Source of the DNA: Cylicocyclus nassatus
Taxonomy: Eukaryota > Nematoda > Chromadorea > Rhabditida > Strongylidae
DNA: 64,000 bases
Direction of reading: 5' to 3'
Assembly: GCA_958299035.1 (NCBI GenBank)
Contig: CATQJL010000305.1
Coordinates: 31,447,733-31,511,732 of the forward strand
Part shown: positions 1-10,820 of the stretch, in pieces
Position numbering within the stretch: the first letter of the stretch is position 1
Layout of the letters: every line of letters begins with the position of its first letter
The notes under the pieces: generated by a model
Told to the model about the DNA's origin: nothing
The model's database searches: none
The model's input: the letters and a program-made list of their open reading frames with translations, nothing else
Made by a program: the position numbers and the translations under genes

Positions 1-1589
1 AACCCTATGGGCTCTTTTATGTTGCATAATAATCTACGAAAATTTCTCTATCCATCCATTATTAGAAAAGATGCCTATCAATTTTCATAAGGGAGCGTTA
101 CCATGTCAAAAAAGACAGATTCGAAGAAAAACGCTGCGAAGTTTTTGCATTCTTGGTTCTTCCTTAACAAAGATTTGCGCAGATCTCAATATGCATTTTT
201 TAGCCAAGGGACTGCTCAACACATAGAAACTAAGACCTTGGAAAAAAGTTGACTCTGAAAGAAGTTATGACATTTTAAACTCAAAAATTCAAATCGGACA
301 GAACTTATGCAACAGCCTAGTACACAGTACGTGCTAATCTGCACAATCTATAAATGTAAACTCATCTTTTAGTCGTGTCCTGTTATCTTTGCAAAGAAAT
401 AAATCAGCCTTTCGTTTTACGGGCTATCAACCTCTTTGGTTTGTATGAAACAGTGAATAAAAACTATGGGTCTAAGAATTTGTTCAAATTACAGTATCTT
501 TGCTACTGATTCGTTAACGAAATTGGTAACTATCAAGTTAATTCATTCTGCTGATAAATATTCAAAGTTGATAATTTTTTGTGTCATCAACCCTTTAGGA
601 CCTGCCTTTTTCCCAGTAAAGGAGAGAACTGCTCACCTACTGTTTATGATAGGGTAGCGCTTGAATAACGATACAGCGAAGTTTGGAACATTTTCAACAA
701 CAAGACGTTTTTATTTTTATTTTTTCTCCCAACCTTCTCTCAATTTTCTAATTTTTTCCTACAAAGATGAAATCGCGTACTCATGGCGGATGTGCTCGCG
801 TGACATCATACTCTACACTTCTTTTATAGTATGAATTTATTTGAACTATCTGAGGAGATAATTAATATTTTTTCAGCAGATGCTGCGACAAACAACCGTT
901 ATCGATTTTTTGTCACTCAATTGTGCACATTCCTACATTTCTAGTACCACCATGGATGAAATGGGGCTTGCAAATCGCTTTTAGAAAGGTAATGGTTGTT
1001 TGAAGTTACCTGTAGCAATAAGTAGTATAAATCTGCTGTTGCGCCACTAACACTGCCCTTTGAAGTTGATGGTGGCAATTGCCACCACCAGGGTCTCAAA
1101 GTGTTAAGCCAAATCGTACATCAAGCAGAAAACGCGTATAATTTGGGGATAATGGAACCACAGTTAAAAGTTCTGCATGAAGGCATATATCCTATACTTC
1201 TGGCCACGCGTATGGAGTTTTTATTTCCTCAACATTTTTTCTAAACGCAGAACAATTTGAAGGGAGACTTTATTGTTGAAACTTGTAGCAACTCATTGGA
1301 TGTTTGCCGAAGTATGACCATCATCTGTGACCAATATCAATCTTAACTAAAGAGTGAAGATAATTCGTTGTGTTGGGAAAGCACTAATTCGCTCTTACAA
1401 AGATGTATTGCTTAGCGGAATTTTCAATGAAAAGGAAGCCGGCAAGGAATGCCGACATGAGGTTTCCTCTTTTCGAAGTTTCAAGGACTAGAAAAATGAA
1501 GTTGGAACAGATAAGATCAAAGGCGAGGATAGTTGCCACAATAAATTATCTGAAAGGTTGTGAAGAACTTCTTGCCACTTATAAATGTA
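1..1589. other. AT-rich stretch without a recognisable gene
   Basis: I see no exon series, RNA gene or mobile-element end here. The only ATG-started frame of note (466-657, 63 codons) has no flanking splice signals and no recognisable motif. Weakly open frames around 1403-1590 merge into the degenerate block A copy that follows. Confidence 0.5.
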
Positions 1590-2455
1590 CAAAAATATGC
1601 TTTGGACTGAACTGGCCTTTTAGAATTTGCGGAAGAATGTGTAACACTTTCGCAACGTTCATTACATTCGACCATTATGGAACTGCAAAGGAACGCTTGC
1701 CTGTCTTGAAAGCTAACTTGCTGAGTAAGTGACGAGCGCTCATTGATTAATTTCAAGCGCTTTTAACACTCTCAATACGAGAGTCCTTTGAAGAAACTTC
1801 CGTCGATTGCGCGTTCGTAGAGCAGCACTTATTCCAAGAGAAGTGTTATTTGCTGAAGGTTTATCAGTACTTGAGTTTGCTGCCCGTCTCCCGCAATTTT
1901 TCAAAGACAAGAAGAAGGACATCATTTTTGTACCAATCTTTTACAAAAATACAGCACAGATAAAAAATCCAAATCATAACTTTTACACCTGGATAAAATC
2001 CGGGTTTTGAATCAAGAAAGGAATAGAGTTCCTTCATTTGAATGCCGACATGAGTTATATGGCAAACGTCGCTTCAGCTGCAAATCGGTCAGCAACCCCA
2101 TTGTTACGGGTGTCACACATCTGCATGATTTAGAAAAGCCGTACTTTACAAAACAGGAGAATCGCACTTGCTTGCGATTGCACTATATTCGAAAGAATTG
2201 AACGACAACGGCGACCTTAGGTAACATGTAGGAAAAATTTGCAAAGCATCGTCTTGGCAGCTCTCCAATTCATAACTGTCGTTTCTGAAGTCTTCAAGTG
2301 TTTGTTAGATTTTGAACTGCTCTAAAGTTTTTAAAACTGTTGAGTTCCAAGATATCTCAAGAAATTGTCAGATCCTGCGATGTTGAGTTACGTACGGATG
2401 GAGGCAAAGAATTCACTCCGCAGTGTTAGCTGCGCACACTCCAAAAATGGCCAAG
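1590..2455 (+). pseudogene. degenerate copy of a BTB-domain gene (block A)
   Basis: This stretch is collinear with 42330-42905, 43580-44155 and 44398-44485. For example, bases 2060-2225 and 42738-42905 share long near-identical runs, including the CTTAGGTAAC end. The last part (2372-2455) follows a TTGTCAG acceptor. It encodes the start of a BTB (POZ) fold, SCDVELRTDGGKEF, then AVLAAHTPKMAK in another frame. BTB domains are dimerisation modules, often adaptors for Cullin-3 ubiquitin ligases. Compared with the 44.4 kb exon it lacks four bases in an A-run near 2428, which shifts the frame and brings a TAG into the domain. I infer a non-functional copy. The second half of the BTB fold is not seen downstream. 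Sequencing error at the A-run is the main alternative. Confidence 0.55.
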
Positions 2456-2689
2456 GTATTTGATTTGCTCGCTCTTTATCAAATTAGGACATGACCTTGT
2501 TTGTTCATATACATATATTTAAAATGACTATTATGCCTACTTTTTGATTATTTAGTACTGTAAAAAGACAAATGCTGCGATTTGAAAAAATTTTCTGAAA
2601 AATAACAATCAAGAATGCTCAGAACTCAGAGCGACTTTACTTGAAAACTTGTAAGAATTATCCACGGATTCTACTCTGTATTTTCGTCA

Positions 2690-3050
2690 ACAGCTCGTAA
2701 GAACTAGACACGCAAAGCTAGCACAGAATCAAATATAATCAAAAACAAGAAAAGCGTTTTAGGCAGCAAGCAAAGTTAATGCCACTATGTATGGTCATTT
2801 TCATCAATAATGTGCGCTATTTCGAGTAACCTTAGGACTATCGCAAGTGCAAGTTAATGCAAAAGAGTAGAAGTGCAAAACATTGTGAATACAGGATGAA
2901 GAGTGGCAGGGATCAAGAGAGAAAAACCACACAATTCTGGAATGATATCCACAAAAGTCCCCGCAAAATGGGCTTTTCGTGCGAATAAAATGGACTTAGC
3001 CCATGCGATGTAATAAGATGTCGCAGTTGCGAATCCATCCATTGTGTACA
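2690..3050. repeat. dispersed repeat shared with 46.5 kb and 48.9 kb
   Basis: Bases 2690-2810 resemble 46485-46610 (ACTAGA..AGCAAAGCTAGCA and GTTGATGCCA-like runs). Bases 2860-2950 resemble 48935-49010 (AGAGTAGAAGTG, GATGAAGA.TGGCAGG). Both related segments lie around the intact BTB gene, so this may be old flanking or intronic sequence duplicated with block A rather than a transposon. No inverted ends were found. Confidence 0.4.
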
Positions 3051-3220
3051 AAGTGCTTCAGCAAACCCTTTCTTCAACTTGCCTCAACCTATTTACTCTC
3101 GCAAACTCATTCCCATCAAGAGGTCAATATCTACAGGGTGACCCAACATTAAATGTCAGTCACGTGAATATTTTATTCTTTCCCATTTCATAACATCTCA
3201 CAAAATACCATTTATTATCT

Positions 3221-3505
3221 ATGACTATAAATCGAACTACTTTCGGTTCAAATAAATCCATGGAGCATCATCCGGGCCCTCGCTTTTCAAGACTTCTACG
3301 AATCTGCATTAAATCAAATTCGTATGCAAAATTTTCTGCAGAAAGCAAATTGGCTAGAGCATTGGCTAGACTTGCACTGCAATCTGTGAATCAAAGTGCT
3401 TATCTCATCAGAAACCTTGTACTACACTACAACCCAAAGGATTTTTTTAAGCCGGAAAAACTACGAATTTTGCAGGAAGATGATTTCGCAAACGCTCTAC
3501 TTTAG
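3221..3505 (+). CDS. hypothetical 94-residue protein or terminal exon
   Basis: This is an ATG-started open frame of 94 codons ending in TAG at 3503-3505. The product is rich in Arg, Lys, Leu and Ala, and its middle (SKLARALARLALQSVNQS) would form an amphipathic helix. It ends in an acidic stretch (LQEDDFANALL). No signal peptide, membrane segment or known domain is visible. Composition is protein-like and the frame is long for this AT-rich DNA, but there is no duplicate copy and no clear acceptor before the ATG. A chance frame remains possible. Confidence 0.25.
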   Translation: MTINRTTFGSNKSMEHHPGPRFSRLLRICIKSNSYAKFSAESKLARALARLALQSVNQSAYLIRNLVLHYNPKDFFKPEKLRILQEDDFANALL

Positions 3506-4126
3506 CTCTTCTTTCCCTTCCAGCACTAATGTTCATATCTCTAAGTGATTGGGCAACTTTTGAACCAACATTTCAATCTCATATGTCTCTACTTTTGGGG
3601 TTTTGTAGTAGTCCGAAAATTAACCTCATATAGATAAGGCAAGCATTTTCCGCACTTACTGGATTCTCAAAGACATCTAAACACTGTATTGATTTTTCCG
3701 TCATCGGCATTTGGATCGATCTGCATGGCGTATAACCACTCGCGGTGGATTCTCAACAAAGTACGCGATCTTTACCTATTGAACAAAATTCATGAGGACG
3801 TGTTTTCGTAGGCTTGTAACTCGGCGATTTTTATAAAATGGACGTGATGCATCATTGATGGCACAGTTCCTAGTAACTTTGATCTATAAAAGCAAGCAGG
3901 CAAGTTTTCTGAGGACACGAGAAATGAAGACGAATTTACGAATTTTCGTGACTCAGTTACAATTAACTCACCATATCTCTGCGAGAAGGCACTTTGTTCA
4001 CCAAAGACCATGATTTTCGTAAATAGCGTGTCCGAAAATCTCTAGCTCATAGAGGTTATTCGACCTGCTGACAACGAAAATCTCCTGCTTATCAACGGTG
4101 AGTAAAATTTGGAACGACCTGACTTT
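3506..4126. other. no feature seen
   Basis: AT-rich sequence with only short frames. A minus-strand open frame at 3790-4011 has no supporting splice signals or motif. Confidence 0.4.
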
Positions 4127-4640
4127 TTCAGAATTCATCAGCCCTTCTCTCTCCTTTGGAGAGACGTCTGTGAATACTTTTTAGCGCTCCATAATCTACA
4201 TTGGGAGTACTGTCGAAAGCTCTTTGCTGGAATCTACTAGGAGCAATGCACGCTGCCTTACATCTTTGCGAAAAGACTTCCGCAGAAAGATTCAAGAATG
4301 CTGGAATCAGAATATCAAGGACTGCTGTGTATCGAAAGATTGATAAGCTGGGCACAACGCCTTTTTCGGATGTAGAATACATTTTTTCGGAAGGAAGAAA
4401 GTATGGTAAGTAGAATTTACAAGCGCGTGATTTTTCCAGAATTCACCAACTTCTCTTCTCTCTTTTGGAAGGCAGTCAGCGTCTACATTTTCGCGCACGA
4501 TAACTCACAAGAACAGTACTTTCGAATAGTACTGGTATGTTTTATGTTTCATAGACGCTGCGTTACATCCTTGCGAAAGGACCTTCACAGAAGATTGAGA
4601 AAACTGGAACGGAAAATCGAGGGCATGCAGTACATTAGAA
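4127..4640 (+). repeat. two diverged direct copies, each behind a splice-acceptor-like sequence
   Basis: Unit 1 (about 4127-4330) and unit 2 (about 4433-4640) align over some 200 bases, 306 bases apart. Both begin TTTTTC.AGAATTCA.CA, both carry CTTCTCTC and CTTTTGGA-like runs, and both end with GCTGC.TTACATC.TTGCGAAA. Translated in matching frames both read RC.TSLRKD followed by a basic stretch. A strong donor-like GTAAGTA follows ATG at 4406. The layout suggests an ancient exon duplication in an unrecognised gene, but unit 1 carries stops in that frame, so at least one copy is decayed. An unidentified transposon remnant is the alternative. Confidence 0.35.
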
Positions 4641-4744
4641 GATTTGCCTGCCGAACACAATGCTGCTTCCGGATTCACAATGTATTCATTCCGAAGTTAG
4701 TTATGGCGCTGCGTATTCTGTGTAAGACCCGTGATTCCGCGGAT

Positions 4745-4860
4745 CCTGGAATGTTGCGAAATTTCCGGAATATCGCGGACTTTCGCGGAAACCCGGAATT
4801 CCTTGAGATTCTCAATTCTGCACATTCTGTGGGCGGTATTGTAATCTTGAGCAGATCTTA
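4745..4860. repeat. GC-richer dispersed repeat, related to 38088-38210
   Basis: Short iterations of GGAAT, CGCGGA and TTCCGGAA are followed by a CACATTCTGTGGGCGGTATTGT-like end split over 4817-4842. The same run, with variants such as GAGCGGTATTGT, occurs at 38170-38205 in the block C relative. This is an old shared repeat of unknown class. Confidence 0.4.
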
Positions 4861-5584
4861 GAGCAAATTCTATCAGACTGACTCTCTACCATACTTCTAC
4901 AGTATACTTTCTATATGTCATCAGCGACAAATCAATGGCACCACTGTTATCAGCAGGCTGAACAATTCAACCAAACAAAAATCTGCAAAACTGAGCGAAA
5001 ACTTACTGTCTAGCGTATACCTATCATATCCTGCTAGACTATGACACTTCTATGTACCGGATGATGCGTCTCGCCAAGCTGAATCGAACGATGTCCTCGG
5101 ATTCAGAATTCGTACATTCTGAATCGAGATATGGCGAAGCGACGAGGATTCCGGCAAATTCCAGTGTTGTGCGGCGCACTCCGCTGCTCTTCGGCGGACT
5201 CTAGTGGAGTGCGGTGAACGTTGCTGCACTCTGGCGCACTGGCGACATTTTTGACGAATTATGAGAGGTACTGTACTTACGTAGAACCGACCCTCAAAGG
5301 CGGTACTCCAAAATTCGCGATTTTGAGTTTGAAGTTTGGTTGCAAGAAATCAAATGCCAGTAGTTAGCTAAAATAATTCTGTGAAATATTACTAGATCTA
5401 GTCCATACATTAGTCAGACCTGTACGGAAATATAAAAAAATTGTTAAATAAGTCAACTTACAGAAAAACTCTCCTAAATACAGCAATTCATCGGAAACAC
5501 TTTTGATACCCAAAATGTCACACTGTTCTTATAAGTACACAGTAATTAAGTCAAATTGTTGATTTTAGACTATATCTCTCAACA
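4861..5584. other. no feature seen
   Basis: Bases 5165-5255 are locally GC-rich, with repeated GCGCACTCC and GCACTC motifs forming imperfect inverted repeats. The rest is AT-rich and holds no frame or element end I can support. Confidence 0.4.
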
Positions 5585-6075
5585 TCTTATATATAAAGCT
5601 GAATGTCTGTTTGTCTGTATGTCTGTCTGTACGTATGTTCCGAATAGAAAATTCCGTTTCTGAACCGATCGGGACCAAACTTGGCACACATACACTTCGG
5701 GCCCCGGCGGGTGTCATAGGCTACTTTTCGTCATCGATCGATATTGATTTTATCGATTTTTTGCAAAACTTGAGCTAGGGGGCTGGAATTTGGCAGGGGG
5801 GTGTAATCGAGCATGCTTATCACCCCGTGGGGGTGATAAGCATGCTCGATTACACCCCCCCCCCTGCCAAATTCCAGCCCCCTAGCTCAAATTTTGCAAA
5901 AAATCGATAAAATCAATATCGATCGATGACGAAAAGTAGCCTATGACACCCGCCGGGGCCCGAAGTGTATGTGTGCCAAGTTTGGTCCCGATCGGTTCAG
6001 AAATGGAATTTTCTATTCGGAACATACATACAGACAGACAGACAAACAAGCAGACATTCAGCTTTATATATAAGA
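5585..6075. mobile_element. 491-bp near-perfect foldback element
   Basis: The two halves are reverse complements of each other about a centre near 5830. Each outer end reads TCTTATATATAAAGCTGAAT, followed inward by a (CTGT)n tract, TTCCGAATAGAAAATTCC, an ATCGATCGAT core, GAGCTAGGGGGCTGGAA and a GATAAGCATGCTCGATTAC centre. Only a few mismatches are seen, so the arms are recent or conversion-homogenised. No open frame of note is present. The tail order (conserved block, ACAG-type microsatellite, short AT end) resembles 3' ends of SINE/RTE-type retroelements, here as a head-to-head pair; that class assignment is an inference. Confidence 0.7.
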
Positions 6076-6840
6076 TGACACAACAATGACGATGTCACTT
6101 TCAAACCTGCAACTCATTGTTCACTTTTCTATGAGAGTTGCTCAGCAACACTGTGCGATCGCAGAGGACGTTCAAAATTCTGCAAATCATTCCATAGTCA
6201 AAAGCCAATGTTTTCGTGGTTTCCGATATTGCTAACTCCTAGGTCATTTAGTCATTGTATTTGTGTGTCTTGATTTTTCAGAATGATTTCCTAACCGAAA
6301 TGAGCAAGCAATGATAATTTTTTCTAAACCACTGAGATATAACTAAAACATTTCAAACATGCCTTTGCCTTTGTCAAAACATGGACTAAATTTTCTGAAA
6401 TCAGTTAAATTGCTACGATCCATAAATTCTTGCCTATTCCAAGCAAGCTAAACTTCGCCAGTAACAACGAGGAATGTCCTAGTCAAAAAACCAAACATTT
6501 TCTCTCAGCCTCTACTTTCAAAAACTACAACCTGATTTGGAATGGAGCAAAATTGCACAAAATTGCCGTTATGTAGTCAATAGTCGGCTGAGCGGCAGTG
6601 CCGACATGGAATTTCACCAACTATTTGATGGACAACTTTTATCAACGCGAACTATTCATCGCTAGTGAGGCTATTACCAAAGATGTGAACCTGTAGTTAA
6701 AGACATCTGGGAATTCATCAAAATGGCACAGGATTTTTCAAATAAGCGCAACTTGAGCAGGAAGAGAAATGTTGGAAGCCGTTAACATGCTCGTTTTCGA
6801 CTAATAATCAATGTTTCCATAGCAGCGAAGCGTATATAGT
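6076..6840. other. no firm feature; one possible terminal exon
   Basis: Bases 6594-6706 contain a 36-codon open frame on the plus strand ending in TAG (core VPTWNFTNYLMDNFYQRELF) with a protein-like composition. It has no convincing acceptor and no duplicate, so it is noted rather than called. Nothing else was seen. Confidence 0.3.
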
Positions 6841-7575
6841 CTACTAGCTGGCTTATCCGGCTCCGCCGTATGTTCCGAATAGAAAATTCCATTTCTGAGC
6901 CGATCGGACCAAACTTGGCACACATACCCTTCGGGCCCCGGCGGGTGTCACAGTCCACTTTTCGTTATCGATCGATGTCGATTTTATCGATTTTTTGCAA
7001 AATTTGAGCTACGGGGCTGGGAGCTGGCAGAGGGGTGTAATGGAGCATGCCGATTACGAATACAATATTAGTTTTCGAAACCGTGCATTACTTTTATCGA
7101 TTTTATCGATTTTTTTCAAAATTTGAGCTAGAGGGCTGGAATTTGGCAGGGGGTGTAATCGAGCATGCTTATCACCCCCACGGGGATGATCAGCATGCTC
7201 GATTACCCCCCTGTGCCAAATCCCAGCCCCATAGCTCAAACTTTGCAAAAAAATCGATAAAATCGATAAAAGTAATGCACGGTTTCGAAAACTAATATTG
7301 TATTCGGAATCCCCATGCTCACTTACCCCCCTGTGCCAACTCCCAGCCCCGTAGCTCAAATTTTGCAAAAAATCGATAAAATCGATATCGATCGATACGA
7401 AAAGTGGCCTATGACACCCGCCGGGGCCCGAAGTGTATGTGTGCCAAGTTTGGTCCCGATCGGTTCAGAAATGGAATTTTCTATTCGGAACATACGTACA
7501 CACAGACATACATACATACATACATACAGACAGACAGACAGACAGACAAAAAGACATTCAGCTTTATATATAAGA
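6841..7575. mobile_element. nested foldback of the same ATCGAT family
   Basis: It begins with CTAGCTGGCTTATCCGGCTC, a head also seen at 61.9 kb, then TTCCGAATAGAAAATTCC. It ends with a (ACAT)n(ACAG)n tract and TTCAGCTTTATATATAAG. The outer arms are inverted copies of each other. Inside them sits a second inverted pair at about 7050-7310 with a centre near 7180. All frames inside are shadows of the palindrome. The structure indicates one copy inserted into or rearranged with another of the same family. Confidence 0.65.
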
Positions 7576-7819
7576 TGCCAACACAAATTCCAATCACAAA
7601 CAATTTTTGGAAGTTTCATTTGACGAAGATTTCGTAGTGTTTGAAGCGTTTTTATATTTCAGACTTCGTAAATGTGGAGACTTTTGAAGAACTTGCTTTC
7701 AATAATACTGAAAAGCCAGCTATCGATGCCAAAAAACTGTTTGCATAGAATTTTGTTTACTCTATCCAACAGTTATCGACGCATTTCCAAAAGTTGGAAA
7801 CTAAAATCTAAAAAATAGC

Positions 7820-8015
7820 AAAATCTAGGGAAGCTAAAAACCATGGGTTGAAGATTCTGACGGTTTTTTGGGTGAAGATCATAGGAATCCGAACAGGAAC
7901 ATAATGTTAGAAAGAGGAAGATTTTTGCATGGAATACTTCTTAGAGTGTTTGTCCACCTTTATTCTGAGTGGTTTGAGGATAAAAAAAACGGCACGAACT
8001 TTTGGACCCACCTAA
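7820..8015. repeat. right-hand arm of a mariner-like foldback family
   Basis: It ends GGACCCACCTAA, a mariner-type terminus. It resembles 27265-27444, which ends GGACCAACCTAA, and, inverted, 26520-26700. The 27 kb version lies at the same position just upstream of block B, so this insertion probably predates the block B duplication. I could not place the left end here. Confidence 0.4.
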
Positions 8016-8250
8016 TGTAATGTTTTCATTATTCCATGTTTTAACGCTGTGGCGTCCGGTAGTTTAGCAATGTGCATCTTCATAGTTCTTCTCTTCGATA
8101 AGACTCAAGCAGTGTTTGCTGTCGTTTCGCTTTGTGGTGTTATGGTTTTGCAGGTACAGTGACTAAAACTGTTTTTACAATATTTCTTTATTCTTGCTTT
8201 TTGAATGCTCGTTGATTGAATTCAATAAGTGCCACTTTTTCTCGAATTCT

Positions 8251-8503
8251 ATTATACCAGTGCTTCACCTCTGCTTCGCAGAGGTTCGCACTGGCATCGT
8301 GAACCATGGTAAACTCACTTTCTGAGAGCTTGTCTCCCAAACATTGTTCGGTTTATTGCAACGTGACCCGCAGTTAAAAATGAACCATACTCGCTATCTT
8401 AACCTCACATGGTGTTTAGTATCGTAAATCATTCCTCACTGTAATTTCGTAACGGACAAACTCCACACAACTTTAGATTAAGCCGCTTATTATAAGTCAT
8501 GAT
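8251..8503. repeat. 250-bp repeat starting with a perfect compound hairpin; second copy at 45765-46020
   Basis: Bases 8257-8294 form CCAGTGC, TTC, ACCTCTGC, TTC, GCAGAGGT, TC, GCACTGG, a stem of 15 pairs with small internal loops. The following 200 bases match 45809-46018 with few differences. It lies in the intron between exons 1 and 2 of block B copy 1 and is absent from copy 2, so it is a later insertion. Class unknown. Confidence 0.6.
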
Positions 8504-9149
8504 TGTCCAAGAACTTCGAGTACTTTGTGATTGGAGAAAATTAATGCGAAATTTGAATATGAAATTCCTTTATCCTCCTTCACTTTTAAGGCTGTAGCAA
8601 TTACGAATCGGGTTTACATCATCACCATATTGATAACACCAAAATTGACAACATTACAGGCAATACACTTCCGGCGTGATCACAGCTTTAGTCCGGCTTG
8701 CTCCACCATTCTCTGGTATCATTACTAGATGGTCCTTTTTTGCTGTAGCCTGGTTCAGCATCGGGAAGAAGATTCTAGGAAAGCATAGCGTTCAACAAGG
8801 TGAGATTTTTACGACATATTCCTTATGTAACCTAGAAATAATGTTTTTGTTAAGGCGCTGCGCAGGCGCATTTTACATGGTGGAGTTCTGCTGACAGGCA
8901 GGTTAGTGCTACTTGACGCTCGTACAGTACCTCCGGTTTTCTGCAAGGAGTTTTACGACGCATAACTGAAAATTTTGATATTGTTTGGAAAGTCTCCAAA
9001 TCAACAAAATGAATGTGCTAAGGCAAATCTAATTTTACCGCAGCGCAGTACCGTAAAATTCTTTGAGTACTCTAAGTATACATTGAATTAACTGTTCTGT
9101 GGCAAAGAAAATCAATACAACCAGAGATAGCGCAATCTCCAATCAAGCA

Positions 9150-10180
9150 GATGGTTAGAACTTTTGTCTATTTGTTAAATAACACTTTTCGCGCGAAAAT
9201 GAAACTGCGCAACGATTAAAGCGATTACTTGTCTGTACATCCTTTTTTGCGAAAAAAGATTGGTCGCATAGCTGCATATTTTATATCGTTCGAGGTATTT
9301 CATCCACTATAACTTGTGCGCTTGATCAAATTTCAAGATTTAACGTAGCGCAGTACCGTAACATTTTTGGGTACGTAGGCGGTTCGTCAACTGTTCCATG
9401 ACAAAAAGTGGATACAACTCTTATAGAATAAATACATTTAAAAGGTCAACCTAATCATATTATGTCCTCTCATAATTGCACATTTCTAGAATCAACTTCA
9501 TATCAAGATATCTCTTTTGGTAGGCCATCGTTCTGAGTGCGAAGAAAGCTATTGCAAACAGCGAATCTTTGGCTACACGATACACACTTTGGTAGCCATC
9601 ATGGGAGAAATTTCTTGCCCAAAACCCTTCAAAATATTTTTTGGAGATGTTTTGATTGAAAAAGCATAAATTGCTCTCAAATAAACCAGGATGGAGCTAG
9701 CTTTGCTCACTGTACAGCCAATGGTCGGTTCAGCAGTGCAGTGTAAAGCTTGAGAAATTTTTTTCCAGAAATCATTGGAAAAAAAGTATTTATTTTTTCA
9801 TTTTTTGGAAATTTTTAAATTTCCAAAAAATAAAAATAAGAAGAAAAATAAGAAGACTTTGCCATTTTCTTCTGCAGTTGTACTAGGTACACTTTATCTA
9901 AGCGGGACGTAGTTCTGCAATCGCTTAAATCTTGAAATTTTTATAACGCATAGAATAACTCCAACGGACAGCCAAGATTGCTTTTGAAAATCAGCTTTTG
10001 TGATGAGAGTTTATTATGATTATAAGACAACCTGATAGCTTTTGTCTTTTTGACAAAAAATTCCTCTAAGGAAGAACTATGTGACAGTCAAAGACAGCTT
10101 CTTTCATAGCAAATAAAATATATCCGCTACTTCTAGACCTCGCGGGTGCCATATATACCCATAAAATTATTCTCCTCGCA
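9150..10180. other. insert or expansion in block B copy 1, no gene
   Basis: Copy 2 runs on directly from the equivalent of 9150 to the equivalent of 10180, so about 1 kb is extra here. The phrase GCGCAGTACCGTAA occurs near 9043 and again near 9345, pointing to a local duplication. Bases 9798-9832 form an AT-rich hairpin (TTTTGGAAATTT against AAATTTCCAAAA). No inverted element ends were found. Confidence 0.4.
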
Positions 10181-10820
10181 TTGTTAATTGATATGAACTT
10201 CAGATATGGGCTGCGCCGTCATCCAAAGCCTCAGTGTGTTCGTTCTCACATACAGAAAGTCTAAAAGTGGCGCAACTGATTGTACACAGTAAAACTCCTT
10301 TTCTTTTCGTTTTTCAAAATAGAACCAAGTTCTAACCATAAGAAGTAAAGCGCTCGTTTACGACAAACAAGTGGCCCTAGAAATAGGTCAAGGGATGCAA
10401 AGTGTGCACTGGTTTTAGCTTCCAACTTCTTTCTGACTCAAAACAAAGGTTGTTTCATCGCCTTGAATTCCCATTGGTTTGGTATAATAGAAGAATTACA
10501 AAAAAATTTACCATGCATCAATTGTCAATTCTTCAAATGACCAGTAGTTAAAAGATGAGAGGCTTTTTTCGGTAGTTACTGCACTTTTTTTACAACTGTC
10601 CCGAGAAACGTCCTCGTCCTCGATGTCTATACGTGATGCAGTTCCGGTGAAAAGAAAAGTCTCCAACAACAGCGTATCTCGAACTGGCAGCCTTGTAAAA
10701 AAACTCAACGAAGCCAAATCTTTAGTGTCAACGATTGATGTGATTTCCTTGATACCAGTCGTTGTACTCAAAAAACTACGGGTAAATATAGTCAATGAAT
10801 GTTCCGAACTTTGTACGTAG

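Larger units (their letters stand above)
8016..10820 (+). pseudogene. multi-pass membrane protein gene, damaged copy 1 (block B)
   Basis: Four exons can be traced by comparison with 27.6-30.7 kb. Exon 1 ends at 8153 before GTACAG; its ATG at 8070 opens a hydrophobic segment (MCIFIVLLF, then AVFAVVSLCGVMVL). Exon 2 (8660-8799, after ATTACAG, before GTGAGA) is fully open and holds a membrane segment, WSFFAVAWFSIG. Exon 3 is reduced to about 8870-8905; its acceptor and first half are gone. Exon 4 (open 10602-10820) encodes a basic Ser-rich tail, RETSSSSMSIRDAVPVKRK, but its acceptor is TTTACAA instead of TTTACAG. The layout suggests a small multi-span membrane protein with a cytoplasmic tail; I do not recognise the family. 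Exon 1 and 2 phases do not join directly, so an exon between them may be missing. With exon 3 broken I infer a pseudogene. Confidence 0.5.

Noticed and set aside
4403..4861. 152-codon plus-strand frame as a gene
   Set aside because: It runs through a diverged repeat unit and into a GC-rich dispersed repeat shared with 38.1 kb; the end is clearly repeat-encoded.
7100..7640. Open frames of 77 to 104 codons on both strands
   Set aside because: They arise from inverted ATCGAT-family arms and the ACAT/ACAG microsatellite.
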